Below, one piece after another: positions 40,364-48,878 of a stretch of 51,640 nt of DNA (positions within the stretch are counted from its first letter, which is position 1; every line of letters begins with the position of its first letter). Where the stretch lies: assembly GCA_910588895.1 (NCBI GenBank), contig CAJUSS010000007.1, forward strand, positions 1-51,640, in the 5' to 3' direction. The translations under genes and the position numbers were made by a program. The stretch is from an uncultured Lachnospiraceae bacterium (GTDB taxonomy: Bacteria; Bacillota; Clostridia; Lachnospirales; Lachnospiraceae). The notes beneath the pieces were generated by a model. That model worked only from the letters and a program-made list of their open reading frames with translations, ran no database searches and had not been told where the DNA came from.

Positions 40364-41335
40364 TCAGATCCTCCTGCAGATCAAGATCTCCACAGCCAGG
40401 CGGTCCTGGAGCCGTCCCCGCTTCACCGCCTCCTCCATCTCCACGCACTGCTCCACATAGGCCAGGATCTGTTCCTTGGTGAACGCTCTGGCCTGGGTGA
40501 GCATCTTTCCCGCCACAAAGGGCGGGACCTTTAGACGGGATGCCATCTCCGCCTTTGCCACCCCTTTCCCTGCCATATCCTTTACCAGCAAAAGCTGGTT
40601 GAACTGACGGGCGATCAAAAATAAGATCCGCATAGGCGGCTCCTTTAAGAGCAGCAGATCCTCATACAGCTCCATGGCCTTCGGGACCTGGCGGTTCGAG
40701 ATAGCGGCGATCATATCAAAGATCTTATTGGTCAGCTGGGTGGTACAGATGTCTTCCACATCCTGGGAGGTGATCACTTCCCGCCCTAACGTATAGCTGA
40801 TCAGCTTATCCAGCTCAGAGCGGATATTTTCCATGTCGTCCCCGGCCTTGCTCAGGAAAAGCTCCATGGTGGCGTTGGTGATCTTTTTGCCCTCCCTGGC
40901 CAGGAGCCTGGCGGACCAGTTGGCCAGCTGGGCCGGTGTCTGGCGGACCATATCGGCGGCATAGCCCACCTTCTTCACCGCCTTGTACAGCTTGCCCCGC
41001 TTGTCCACTTCCGATTCAACAAAGAGCATGCAGGTGCTTTCCGGAAGCTGAGGCAGATAAGCCGCCAGCTGCTCCGCGCTCCCCTTGAACAGGCCGCTGT
41101 CTTCTAAAAGGAGCAGCCGCTTTGGGGCAAAGAAGGGCATGGTGTCCGCCAGTCCCACGATCTCCTGGATATCCATCCCCTTTCCTTCAAAATAATGGAA
41201 GTTCATGGTGTCGTCTCCCAGGACAGCCTCTTTTAAACGGTTCTTGTAGCTCCTCTTCAAAAAGTTCTCTTCCCCGTACAGGAGATAGACCCGTTTGAAC
41301 TCCCTTTTTTTGATGTCCTCATCCAGCGTCTGCAT
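40364..41335 (-). CDS. holA: DNA polymerase III subunit delta
   Basis: A 323-residue protein matching HolA, the clamp-loader delta subunit that opens the beta clamp. The N-terminus has VYLLYGEENFLKRSYKNRLK, then MDIQEIVGLADTMPFFAPKR with the beta-binding hydrophobic region, and a helical C-terminus. The ATG at 41335 shares one base with the TGA of the preceding dehydrogenase gene (TGATG), so translation is probably coupled. In most Firmicutes holA directly follows comEC; here an iron alcohol dehydrogenase gene lies between them. Confidence 0.92.
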   Translation of the reverse strand: MQTLDEDIKKREFKRVYLLYGEENFLKRSYKNRLKEAVLGDDTMNFHYFEGKGMDIQEIVGLADTMPFFAPKRLLLLEDSGLFKGSAEQLAAYLPQLPESTCMLFVESEVDKRGKLYKAVKKVGYAADMVRQTPAQLANWSARLLAREGKKITNATMELFLSKAGDDMENIRSELDKLISYTLGREVITSQDVEDICTTQLTNKIFDMIAAISNRQVPKAMELYEDLLLLKEPPMRILFLIARQFNQLLLVKDMAGKGVAKAEMASRLKVPPFVAGKMLTQARAFTKEQILAYVEQCVEMEEAVKRGRLQDRLAVEILICRRI

Positions 41336-42528
41336 CAGGACTGCCCCGCCTCATAGGCCATCTCATAGATCTGGATCATCTCCGCCTTTTTTAGCTCCCG
41401 TATGCCTTTTAAGGTCCTTGCACCAAAATTCGTACACTTTATCGCCATCTCTTCAAACCGTTCCGGATCCACATCCAGCTCCTTCAAAGAGATGGGCATC
41501 CCCAGACTCTTGAAAAGCGCTTCTGTCCTGCGGATCCCTTCCAATGCGGCGGGCATCGGATCTGCAGGATCTGCCGCAGCATCCCATACCCGGGACGCAT
41601 ACTGGGCAAAGCGCTCCGGCCAGCTGGGGCACACAAAGCGGGCCCAGGAGGCAAACAGAGCGGACAGGCCTGCACCGTGGGCGATCCTTGGATACATGCC
41701 GGAAAGCTCATGCTCCAGCTGGTGGACCTGCATGAAAAAGTCCCGGCCGATCCCGGTCAGACCATTGTGTGAAAGGCTCCCGGCCCACATCAGGGTGGCT
41801 CTGGCCTCATAGTCTCTTGGTTTCTTATCCGCCACCTGTCCGGCTTCGATCACCGCCCGCAGCAGGCCCTCAGCCAGCCGGTCGGTGACCGCACTGTCCT
41901 TTGTCCAGCCAAAGTACCGCTCCAGGGTATGCATCATGATATCCACGGTACCACAGCCGGTCTGGAACCGGCTCACCGAGTAGGTCAGCTCCGGGTTGCA
42001 GATCGAGAACAAAGGCTGGTGGGTCGGGCTGTTGAAGCCCCGCTTTAAACCGGTCTCCTCATTGGTCAGCACAGCCGACTGGCTCATCTCACTGCCGGAA
42101 GCCGACAACGTGAGGATCACGGCTACCGGGATATGGGCCTTGGGCGATGCCTTCTGCAAAAAGAAGTCCCAGACATCCGCCTGTGGATCCCCGGCTCCGT
42201 CTCCGATCGCCTTGGCTGAATCGATCACGCTGCCACCGCCTACCGCCAGGATCAGATCCGCCTTTTCCGCCAGACAGGACCTGATCCCCTCCCGCACCAG
42301 ACTAAGGGTCGGGTTCGCCTGCACGCCGCCCAGCTCCACATAGGAGATGCCGACCTCCTCTAAAGAAAGCTTTACCTGGTCCAGCAGACCGGAACGGACC
42401 GCGCTGCCGCCGCCATAGTGGAGCAGGACCTTTTGATATCCATACTCTTTGATCAGTCTGCCGACCTCACGCTCTTTTCCCTTTCCAAAGATGATCCTGG
42501 TCGGGATCCTTACATCAAAATCTTTCAT
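41335..42528 (-). CDS. Iron-containing alcohol dehydrogenase (BdhA/YugJ-like)
   Basis: A 397-residue group III alcohol dehydrogenase. The nucleotide-binding half starts MKDFDVRIPTRIIFGKGKE and has ADLILAVGGGSVIDSAKAIG. The iron-binding half has TVDIMMHTLERYF, QLEHELSGMYP and IAHGAGLSALFASW, which supply the Asp and His ligands. It fits the NAD(P)H-dependent butanol dehydrogenase subgroup, reducing aldehydes in fermentation. GAGGAGGATG precedes the ATG at 42528. It is inserted between comEC and holA, and its stop overlaps the holA start by one base. The true substrate is unknown. Confidence 0.9.
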   Translation of the reverse strand: MKDFDVRIPTRIIFGKGKEREVGRLIKEYGYQKVLLHYGGGSAVRSGLLDQVKLSLEEVGISYVELGGVQANPTLSLVREGIRSCLAEKADLILAVGGGSVIDSAKAIGDGAGDPQADVWDFFLQKASPKAHIPVAVILTLSASGSEMSQSAVLTNEETGLKRGFNSPTHQPLFSICNPELTYSVSRFQTGCGTVDIMMHTLERYFGWTKDSAVTDRLAEGLLRAVIEAGQVADKKPRDYEARATLMWAGSLSHNGLTGIGRDFFMQVHQLEHELSGMYPRIAHGAGLSALFASWARFVCPSWPERFAQYASRVWDAAADPADPMPAALEGIRRTEALFKSLGMPISLKELDVDPERFEEMAIKCTNFGARTLKGIRELKKAEMIQIYEMAYEAGQS

Positions 42529-42598
42529 TCTACATCCTCCTCTTCTTGATCATTTGATAAACAGCAGCGCAGGATGGAGCGCCGATCGCGCCCCCGCA

Positions 42599-45247
42599 TC
42601 ACGGCAGATAGGTGTGATACCGCAGCTCTCCGTCCAGGGCGCGGAGTATCACCGCCCCTTGCTCTCCTGTCTTTAAGATCAGACCTCCCGCAGCCTCTAT
42701 CCGCTCCAACGCTTCCTCATGGGGATGGCCGTAGGGATTTCCTGCCTTATACGAGATCACGGTCAATGCCGGGCTCACCGCCTCTAAAAGCTCCTGGCTG
42801 TTGGAGTAGCGGGAGCCGTGATGGGCCGCCTTCAGGACCTGGACAGCAGACAAAGGGACAGCCTCCTTCTGTGCGCCTTCCGGATACGGATCCTTTCCTG
42901 GCTGCTGTCCGGCCTCCGCCTGCCGTTCTACCATGCGCCGCTCGCCCTGCTGGTCGGCATCACCGGTCAGCAGCATATGGAGATCTTTGTGGTCTACCCG
43001 CAAGAGCATGGACTGCTGGTTCCGGTCCGTGGGGTCGATATCCTCTCCCTTTTCCGGGTACAGGCAGGCTATGTGGACCATCCCTGCCTGTATCTGATCA
43101 CCGGCATCCATATACCAGATGCCGGTCCCTCTGGCCTGGGCAGCTAAGATCAGGCGGTCATAGCCGGTATCCCCCCGCCCGTTTTCCGGCAGGATGATCC
43201 TGCGGATCTGGATCTGTCCACATTCCTCCAAAAGGTAGCGCAGACCGCTGATATGGTCCTCATCCCCATGACTGACCAGGGCAGCATCGATGCACCCGAT
43301 CCCCATGGACTTTAAAAACGGCTCCAGACGCTCCTCACCCAGCCGTTTCTCACTGGTGCTCCCTCCATCCACCAGGATCACCGCCCGCCTTGGGTCCCCT
43401 GTCTTTTCCAGGCCGGCATCCGCCTTTTTAAGATCCATATCCGTCTTTTTCAAACCTGCGCACGCCTCTGCCCGCTCCAGTCCGGCCATCTGGAAGCAGC
43501 CGCCTTCACTGACGATCACGATCCCGTCGCCTTGTCCCACATCCAGGAACGTGACCGAGCAGCCCCTTTGCACAGGCGGGCACAGACATAGAAAACAGCC
43601 CAGGCTCCCTGCCAGCAGGACCACCCACTTTGATCTGGCCGCTGACTTGATCGCCAGCACCGTCCCGGCCAACACCAGATAATAGCTGGCGATCTGTCCC
43701 CATCCAGGCCTTCCAAACAGGATCTGGCTGCCGGGGAGCGCTAAAAAGAGCTGGCACAGCTCCTGGTAGCACTGCAGGATATAATGTCCGCTCCCGACCG
43801 CCGCCACACCCAGCGCCGGCACGAAAAAGCCGCAGGCGATCCCCAAAAGACCGGAGAGGATCACATAGCCCATGAGCGGCACCACCAGCAGGTTCAAGCA
43901 GATCCCGTAGGCCGGATACTGAAAATAGTTCCAGAGCACCACCGGAGCGGTCATGAGCTGGACGGACAGGCTGAGCAGCAGATCTTTCTGCCAGGTCCGT
44001 CCCACCTTCAGGGCTCTCACCAGACCGTCCCCAAGCAGCCCGATCCCCAGTACAGCCCCGAAGGAGAGCAAAAAACCGCTGTCTGCGATCAAAAAAGGCC
44101 TGGAAAAGGCCAGCAGGAGCGCGGCCAGGGACAGGGCGGACAAAAGATCATAGGTCCTGCCTAAAAAGGCGGCCAGAAAAGCAGCCGACAGCATGATGGC
44201 CGCACGCAGAGCGGATCCGGAGGCGCCGGTCATCAGACCGTAGCTTATGACCGCCGCCCCGCCGGCCAGAGCCGCTGTCCCATATCCTGCCCCGGCTTTT
44301 CGCAGGAGCTTATGCAGCCCCATCCCCAGCATGGACAGGTGGAGACCGCTGATCGCCAGGAGATGAGCGATCCCGCTGCGCTGGTACAGATCCTTGACCG
44401 TCTCGTCCATCTCTTCCTTCTCGCCCAGGATCGCCGCCTTAAAGAGCTGGCCGTCCACCTCCTCGCAGATCGTTGTCAGGATCTGGCTGCAGCGGCTGCG
44501 GATGCGGTACAGTCCGTCCAGATAGGGCGAAAAAGCGCCTTTTCCTGCCTCCGGTCTCTCCAGGCGGTCTGCGAACAGGGCCGTAGAGATCTGGCGTGCG
44601 CGATAGTACTTTTCCAGATCGAACTGCCCCGGGTTCCTGGCCTCCTTAAAGCGGCTGGCCTTCCCCTCCACAGTGACCGTCTCCCCGATCCGCAGCGGCT
44701 CCCGGGCCTTTTCGGCGCAGACAGCGCCCTGTCCCGCAAAGCCTTGTCCTGCAGATCCCTGTGCCGCAGATCCCCCATCGGCGGGCGTCCACTCTATATC
44801 TCCTGCTTCCGCATAGACCAGCACCTGCCCCATCATCTCTGTCTTTACAACGATCTTCTGGTACTCCCCTGTCTCCCGGATATCCGCCACCTGTCCGGCG
44901 ATGCGGATAAAGGCTTTATCCTCCGGGAGCAGGGCCTCCACCTGGCTCCAGTCCCGAAAGGCCTGGCCCATCCGCAAAAAACCCAGCAAAAATACGCCCG
45001 CGATCCAAAGCATCCCCACCACCCGTCTCGTTCCATCTGCCACAGCCCTCCGGCTCAGACCAGCCACAGACCCGGGAGCCATAGCCGGCTTGGATCTGCG
45101 TGCTATCGCCCGCATCCGCGCCAGTGTCAAGGTCAAAAACAGGGAGAGCAGGACAGCCCCCACTTTAAGGAGCGCCCCCCTCCCTTCCATAAAATGTTCC
45201 CCACTCTCTGCACACCAGGCGCATACCTCTCCAAGTACGAAGCCCAC
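42599..45247 (-). CDS. comEC: ComEC/Rec2 DNA uptake channel
   Basis: About 882 residues. An N-terminal ComEC domain (DUF4131-like) includes GETVTVEGKASRFKEARNPG. The competence membrane domain begins AHLLAISGLHLSMLGMGL. The C-terminal metallo-beta-lactamase-like domain has FLDVGQGDGIVIV, SHGDEDHISGL, LLTGDADQQGE and AAHHGSRYS. It forms the channel for single-stranded DNA in transformation. GTG 45247 is the first canonical start but has no ribosome binding site. Translating upstream gives KRPLFAAAVGFVLGEV from an ATC at 45274, with AGGAGG 8 nt before it, so the real start is probably that ATC. Two linkers contain short repeats. Confidence 0.88.
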   Translation of the reverse strand: MGFVLGEVCAWCAESGEHFMEGRGALLKVGAVLLSLFLTLTLARMRAIARRSKPAMAPGSVAGLSRRAVADGTRRVVGMLWIAGVFLLGFLRMGQAFRDWSQVEALLPEDKAFIRIAGQVADIRETGEYQKIVVKTEMMGQVLVYAEAGDIEWTPADGGSAAQGSAGQGFAGQGAVCAEKAREPLRIGETVTVEGKASRFKEARNPGQFDLEKYYRARQISTALFADRLERPEAGKGAFSPYLDGLYRIRSRCSQILTTICEEVDGQLFKAAILGEKEEMDETVKDLYQRSGIAHLLAISGLHLSMLGMGLHKLLRKAGAGYGTAALAGGAAVISYGLMTGASGSALRAAIMLSAAFLAAFLGRTYDLLSALSLAALLLAFSRPFLIADSGFLLSFGAVLGIGLLGDGLVRALKVGRTWQKDLLLSLSVQLMTAPVVLWNYFQYPAYGICLNLLVVPLMGYVILSGLLGIACGFFVPALGVAAVGSGHYILQCYQELCQLFLALPGSQILFGRPGWGQIASYYLVLAGTVLAIKSAARSKWVVLLAGSLGCFLCLCPPVQRGCSVTFLDVGQGDGIVIVSEGGCFQMAGLERAEACAGLKKTDMDLKKADAGLEKTGDPRRAVILVDGGSTSEKRLGEERLEPFLKSMGIGCIDAALVSHGDEDHISGLRYLLEECGQIQIRRIILPENGRGDTGYDRLILAAQARGTGIWYMDAGDQIQAGMVHIACLYPEKGEDIDPTDRNQQSMLLRVDHKDLHMLLTGDADQQGERRMVERQAEAGQQPGKDPYPEGAQKEAVPLSAVQVLKAAHHGSRYSNSQELLEAVSPALTVISYKAGNPYGHPHEEALERIEAAGGLILKTGEQGAVILRALDGELRYHTYLP
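44727..44771. repeat. 15-nt tandem repeat inside comEC
   Basis: Three imperfect 15-nt units (CCCTGTCCCGCAAAG, CCTTGTCCTGCAGAT, CCCTGTGCCGCAGAT) that encode a GSAGQGFAGQG-type linker in the N-terminal part of ComEC. The frame is kept. Confidence 0.7.
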
Positions 45248-45275
45248 TGCTGCTGCAAAAAGCGGCCTTTTGATC

Positions 45276-46211
45276 TTATCTCCCTCCTATCACATAATCC
45301 ATATTTTGTTCAAACAATGTATCCAAAGACAGCACGTCCCGAAACATCACGTTAGGCGATCCGTTAACGGAAAACTGCACCCGATTGACCGTGTTCAGCT
45401 GGGTCAGAGAATTGACGATCGAGTAGATCGGCAGCTCCTCCCTTCCTCCCAGGCTGTTGGCAAGGAACGCCCCGTCAAAATTTAAGTAGCACACATTATC
45501 GGTCACCGACAGGTTCAAGATCTTGGTCTCCGGCGGGATCGTGGCCTGGCAGCCCTCGATCTTCGGGCCCTCCAGGAGCTGTTCTACCACCAGCCGTTCC
45601 ATGGAGGTGTTCGTGCTGTGCATGACCTCCCTTTTCTCCTCCACCAGACCCAGCCCCTCTGCGTCTGCAAAATAAAGGGTCAGCTCCGACTTTTCAAAGG
45701 CGTTCACATCGCTGAAGGCATCGATAAAATCCCCCGCCGCCAGCATCCCCACCGGATTTCCGTAGGAATCCATCAAGGGCTGCTCACCGCTGTAGATATT
45801 GATGAACTCTACTCCCGGGATCTGGGTCAGGGTCTTGGTCAGAGCCGCCCGGCACAAGATCTCCTGGTCAGAGCCCATCAGCATATAGCTGGCATCAAAA
45901 TACAGATACAGCACATTGGACTCCAGCTGGAACCGCTGGAGCTCGGTCTTTGCCGAAAGGGGCGACTTGCAGTCCAGGTCAGCCGGTACATTCACCAGCC
46001 GGTCGTACAGCTCTTGGATGAGCCCATCGGTCTCCGCTTCCTGCGCCTGATAGCCCACCGGCACCATCCTGGTCATACCTGTGTTCAGATAATAGACCGC
46101 AAAACTGCCCTCCTCCGGCATCGGCGGCTCCTGTTTTCGGGCACTGCAGCCGCCTGTAAGGAGCAGCAGCCAGACCAGGCCGATCCACCAGGCCTTCCTC
46201 ATCCGTCTCAT
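45276..46211 (-). CDS. GerMN-domain lipoprotein
   Basis: A 311-residue lipoprotein: signal KAWWIGLVWLLLLTGGC with the modified Cys22. Two GerMN domains (PF10646) follow, the first at about 60-165 (LIQELYDRLVNVPADLD) and the second at about 205-300 (RLVVEQLLEGPKIEGCQATI, NLSVTDNVCYLNFDGAF). GerM of Bacillus works in sporulation and spore cortex assembly; in Clostridia such proteins often accompany a sensor kinase and may bind or modulate wall components. AAGGGGGCGG precedes the ATG at 46211. Its ATGA overlaps the kinase stop by 4 nt, and its stop lies just before the comEC start region. Confidence 0.88.
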   Translation of the reverse strand: MRRMRKAWWIGLVWLLLLTGGCSARKQEPPMPEEGSFAVYYLNTGMTRMVPVGYQAQEAETDGLIQELYDRLVNVPADLDCKSPLSAKTELQRFQLESNVLYLYFDASYMLMGSDQEILCRAALTKTLTQIPGVEFINIYSGEQPLMDSYGNPVGMLAAGDFIDAFSDVNAFEKSELTLYFADAEGLGLVEEKREVMHSTNTSMERLVVEQLLEGPKIEGCQATIPPETKILNLSVTDNVCYLNFDGAFLANSLGGREELPIYSIVNSLTQLNTVNRVQFSVNGSPNVMFRDVLSLDTLFEQNMDYVIGGR

Positions 46212-47806
46212 TTTCCGCCCCCTTTTCTGTCCGTATAACCACCTCGGATCAAAAACCCCTTCAGCGCCGGAGAACCCTTCACCGCTCCCGGGCTCCCGGC
46301 CCCCTCCGGCATGTGGAGCAGCGGGATCCGGACCGTAAATGTGGTCCCTTCTCCTTCCTTGCTCTCCACCTTTATGGTCCCCCTGTGCATCAAGATCACG
46401 CTCTTGGTGATCGAGAGCCCCAGGCCTGTGCCTCCGGTGCCTCTGGAACGGGCTTTATCCACCCGGTAAAAACGCTCGAAGATATGTTCCTGAGCCTCCT
46501 CGCCGATCCCGATCCCAGAATCCGCCACCTTCACAAAAAAGAACTTGTGATCCGCATCCAATGTCACCTTTACCCAGCCGTTCTCCACATTGTACTTGAT
46601 GGCATTCTCCACCAGGTTATTGAAGGCCAGGGAAAGCTTCACCTCATCCACATCCGCGATCACCTCCCGGATGCTCTCAAAGATCAGCTCCACGTTCCGC
46701 TTCTTGGCGATGGGACGCAGCCTTTTTAAGATCGTCTCCATCAGGCTGTTCACCGATATCTGGGCGGCGTTCATCTGGTCCATGGCCGCCTTATCCATCT
46801 TCACCAGGGACAAAAGATCGTCGATGATCTTGCTCTCCCGGTCGATCTCATCGGAGATATCCGACAAAAACTCCCGGTATAGCTCCACCGGCGCACTCTC
46901 CATCCCCATCAGCGAATCCGCCAGCACACGGATGGATGTGATCGGGGTCTTCAGCTCGTGGGACACATTGGAGACAAACTCCTGTCTGGACTGGTCCACC
47001 GCCTTCAGCTTTGCCAGGGTCCGGTTCACCGCCTCGGAGATCTCCTTCGTCTCCTGGTAGGTATGTTCATCGATGTCCACCTCCAGATTCCCCTCGGAGA
47101 CATCCGTCAGCATCCCCTGGAGGCGGTGAAAGGGGCGGATCAGCACACTCACGATCCCTACGCTGACCGCTAAGAGGACCACCACCGTGATCATGGTCAA
47201 AAAGCTGGCCTCCTCCTGCACGGCCTGGGCTTGGAGACGGATGCTCCCTGTGGAGGAGGACATCACTAAGACCCCCTGGATATCCCTCTCCGGCGTGTTC
47301 GCATAGATCGGGAACGTCTGGACGATATAGCTTTTTTCCTTATTATTGATGATATTGCTGTTCTCCCCCCGGAAACAGCGGATGACCTCCTCGGATACGG
47401 CGATCTTGCCTTCTGCCAGTCCAAAGGAATCCCTGACGATCCGATGGTCCTGGTCCACGATCACGATCCGGCCGTGGAATAGGTCAGCCGTGGTCTCGAT
47501 CTCATTGTCGATCGAGGTGTTATCCGCCACACCGGTCATGTAGCCGGCCCTGGATATCTTGCTGCTCAAGATCAGACACTGGGTCTGCACATCCACACTG
47601 CGGCTGTTGGTTTGGTTCTGCTCCACCAGACGGGAGAGCACCCTTCCCTGGATCAGCATGGGAAGGAGCCCGAACAGCACCAGCAGCAAGATCAAGGGGA
47701 ACATGATGCTCACCCTCCCCTTTCCGTCTGCGCCGGCTGTCCGTTTATGAGAGCCGGGGACGCGCACAGACGTGCGCTGTTCCCGGATGCTGCGCGATAA
47801 AGACAT
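46208..47806 (-). CDS. Sensor histidine kinase (WalK/PhoR-like)
   Basis: About 532 residues. Membrane helices at about 35-53 and 202-223 enclose an extracellular sensor of about 150 residues (HGRIVIVDQDHRIVRDSFGL). Then come HAMP (224-275), HisKA with FVSNVSHELKTPITS (phospho-His283) and a HATPase_c domain with NNLVENAIKYN, DSGIGIG and GTGGTGLGLSI. The ATG at 47806 follows AGAGGAT; in-frame codons up to 47944 read through a nested inverted repeat and look non-coding. It overlaps the GerMN gene by 4 nt. No response regulator gene precedes it; the upstream neighbour is degV. Confidence 0.9.
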   Translation of the reverse strand: MSLSRSIREQRTSVRVPGSHKRTAGADGKGRVSIMFPLILLLVLFGLLPMLIQGRVLSRLVEQNQTNSRSVDVQTQCLILSSKISRAGYMTGVADNTSIDNEIETTADLFHGRIVIVDQDHRIVRDSFGLAEGKIAVSEEVIRCFRGENSNIINNKEKSYIVQTFPIYANTPERDIQGVLVMSSSTGSIRLQAQAVQEEASFLTMITVVVLLAVSVGIVSVLIRPFHRLQGMLTDVSEGNLEVDIDEHTYQETKEISEAVNRTLAKLKAVDQSRQEFVSNVSHELKTPITSIRVLADSLMGMESAPVELYREFLSDISDEIDRESKIIDDLLSLVKMDKAAMDQMNAAQISVNSLMETILKRLRPIAKKRNVELIFESIREVIADVDEVKLSLAFNNLVENAIKYNVENGWVKVTLDADHKFFFVKVADSGIGIGEEAQEHIFERFYRVDKARSRGTGGTGLGLSITKSVILMHRGTIKVESKEGEGTTFTVRIPLLHMPEGAGSPGAVKGSPALKGFLIRGGYTDRKGGGK

Positions 47807-47849
47807 ATCCTCTTCCCTCAGGCTCTGTGTGCGATGTCCAGGATCTTCC

Positions 47850-47942
47850 GACGGTCTCGTGCAGGCTCTGGTCCACATTTCGACAAATGACCTGTCTGGA
47901 TGTGGACGAGCCCGCACGCTCGCCATGTCCCGGACGACCGTC
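47850..47942. repeat. Nested imperfect inverted repeat between degV and the kinase gene
   Basis: From outside to inside: GACGGTC/GACCGTC, CGTGC/GCACG, GGCTC/GAGCC and GTCCACAT/ATGTGGAC, around a 21-nt loop. It starts 10 nt after the degV stop. It lacks a T-tract on the minus strand, so its role as a terminator is uncertain. Confidence 0.6.
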
Positions 47943-47951
47943 ACTAACGTT

Positions 47952-48818
47952 TCAAAGTTTCAGCCGCTTCGAAGCCGCCACCGCCAGGGAACCCGGCCCG
48001 ATATGACAGGCTATGCTCAGGGAAAGGGGCGCTACCACGATATCCGCATCCGGATATCTGGCCTGGAGCTCCTCTTTAAATCCCAGCGCCGCCTCCTCAT
48101 TTTGGGTATGGGCGATCTCCAGATGGGTCTCTTTCGCATCCGGATCGGCCAGACGGGTCTCCAGGTCTTTTTGCAGCGCGGTCATCATGGTGACCTTAGC
48201 CTGCTTTAAGGTCCTGACCTTGGAAAAGGCATCCAGCTTCTCCCCCTCGATGATCAGCACCGGCTTGATCTTTAAGAGCGTCCCCAGTGCAGCGGCCGCT
48301 GGGGTGATCCTGCCGCCCTTTTTCAGATACTTCAGCGTATCCACGGTGATATAGATGATGCTCTCGAACTTGACCGCCTCCAGCTTTTCCTTGATCTGGA
48401 GCGCAGAAAAGCCTTTCTCTGCCATCTTTAGAGCGTCCAGCACCGACTGGCGCTGGGTCACGGAGATCCGCTGGTTATCCACCACCTGGACGCGCCCCTC
48501 ATAGTCCTGAGCCAGCATCAGGGCCGTCTCGCAGGAGCTGCTGAGGCCGCTGGACATGGGGATATGGACGATCTCGTCATGGTCTTTTAGAAGCGCATCC
48601 CACAACTCCGTCACTGAGGCCGGTGAGGGCTGTGAGGTGGAGATATCCGCCCCTCTTGCCAGCTCCTCATAGAACTGATCACGGGTCAGATCCACATCCT
48701 CGAAAAGTGTCTTTTCATCGATCATAAAGGGCATGGGGAGGATAAAGACTCCAAAGGCCCTCCCTTCTTCCCTGGTCATGCCGCTGTTGCTGTCAGTTAC
48801 GATCGCGATATTTCCCAT
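47952..48818 (-). CDS. DegV family fatty-acid-binding protein
   Basis: A 288-residue protein of PF02645. It starts IAIVTDSNSGMTREEGRAFG and has ADISTSQPSPASVTELWDAL and VHIPMSSGLSSSCETALMLA, the signature blocks lining the lipid pocket. DegV/FakB proteins bind fatty acids and can present them to the FakA kinase. AAGGAGAAAAAG precedes the ATG at 48818. It follows the ABC exporter gene by 60 nt on the same strand. Which fatty acid it binds, and whether it works with FakA, cannot be seen here. Confidence 0.92.
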   Translation of the reverse strand: MGNIAIVTDSNSGMTREEGRAFGVFILPMPFMIDEKTLFEDVDLTRDQFYEELARGADISTSQPSPASVTELWDALLKDHDEIVHIPMSSGLSSSCETALMLAQDYEGRVQVVDNQRISVTQRQSVLDALKMAEKGFSALQIKEKLEAVKFESIIYITVDTLKYLKKGGRITPAAAALGTLLKIKPVLIIEGEKLDAFSKVRTLKQAKVTMMTALQKDLETRLADPDAKETHLEIAHTQNEEAALGFKEELQARYPDADIVVAPLSLSIACHIGPGSLAVAASKRLKL

Positions 48819-48878
48819 CTTTTTCTCCTTCTATCCTCTAGATCCCTGTCCACGGCCCTGCCATGCACAAAGATCATC

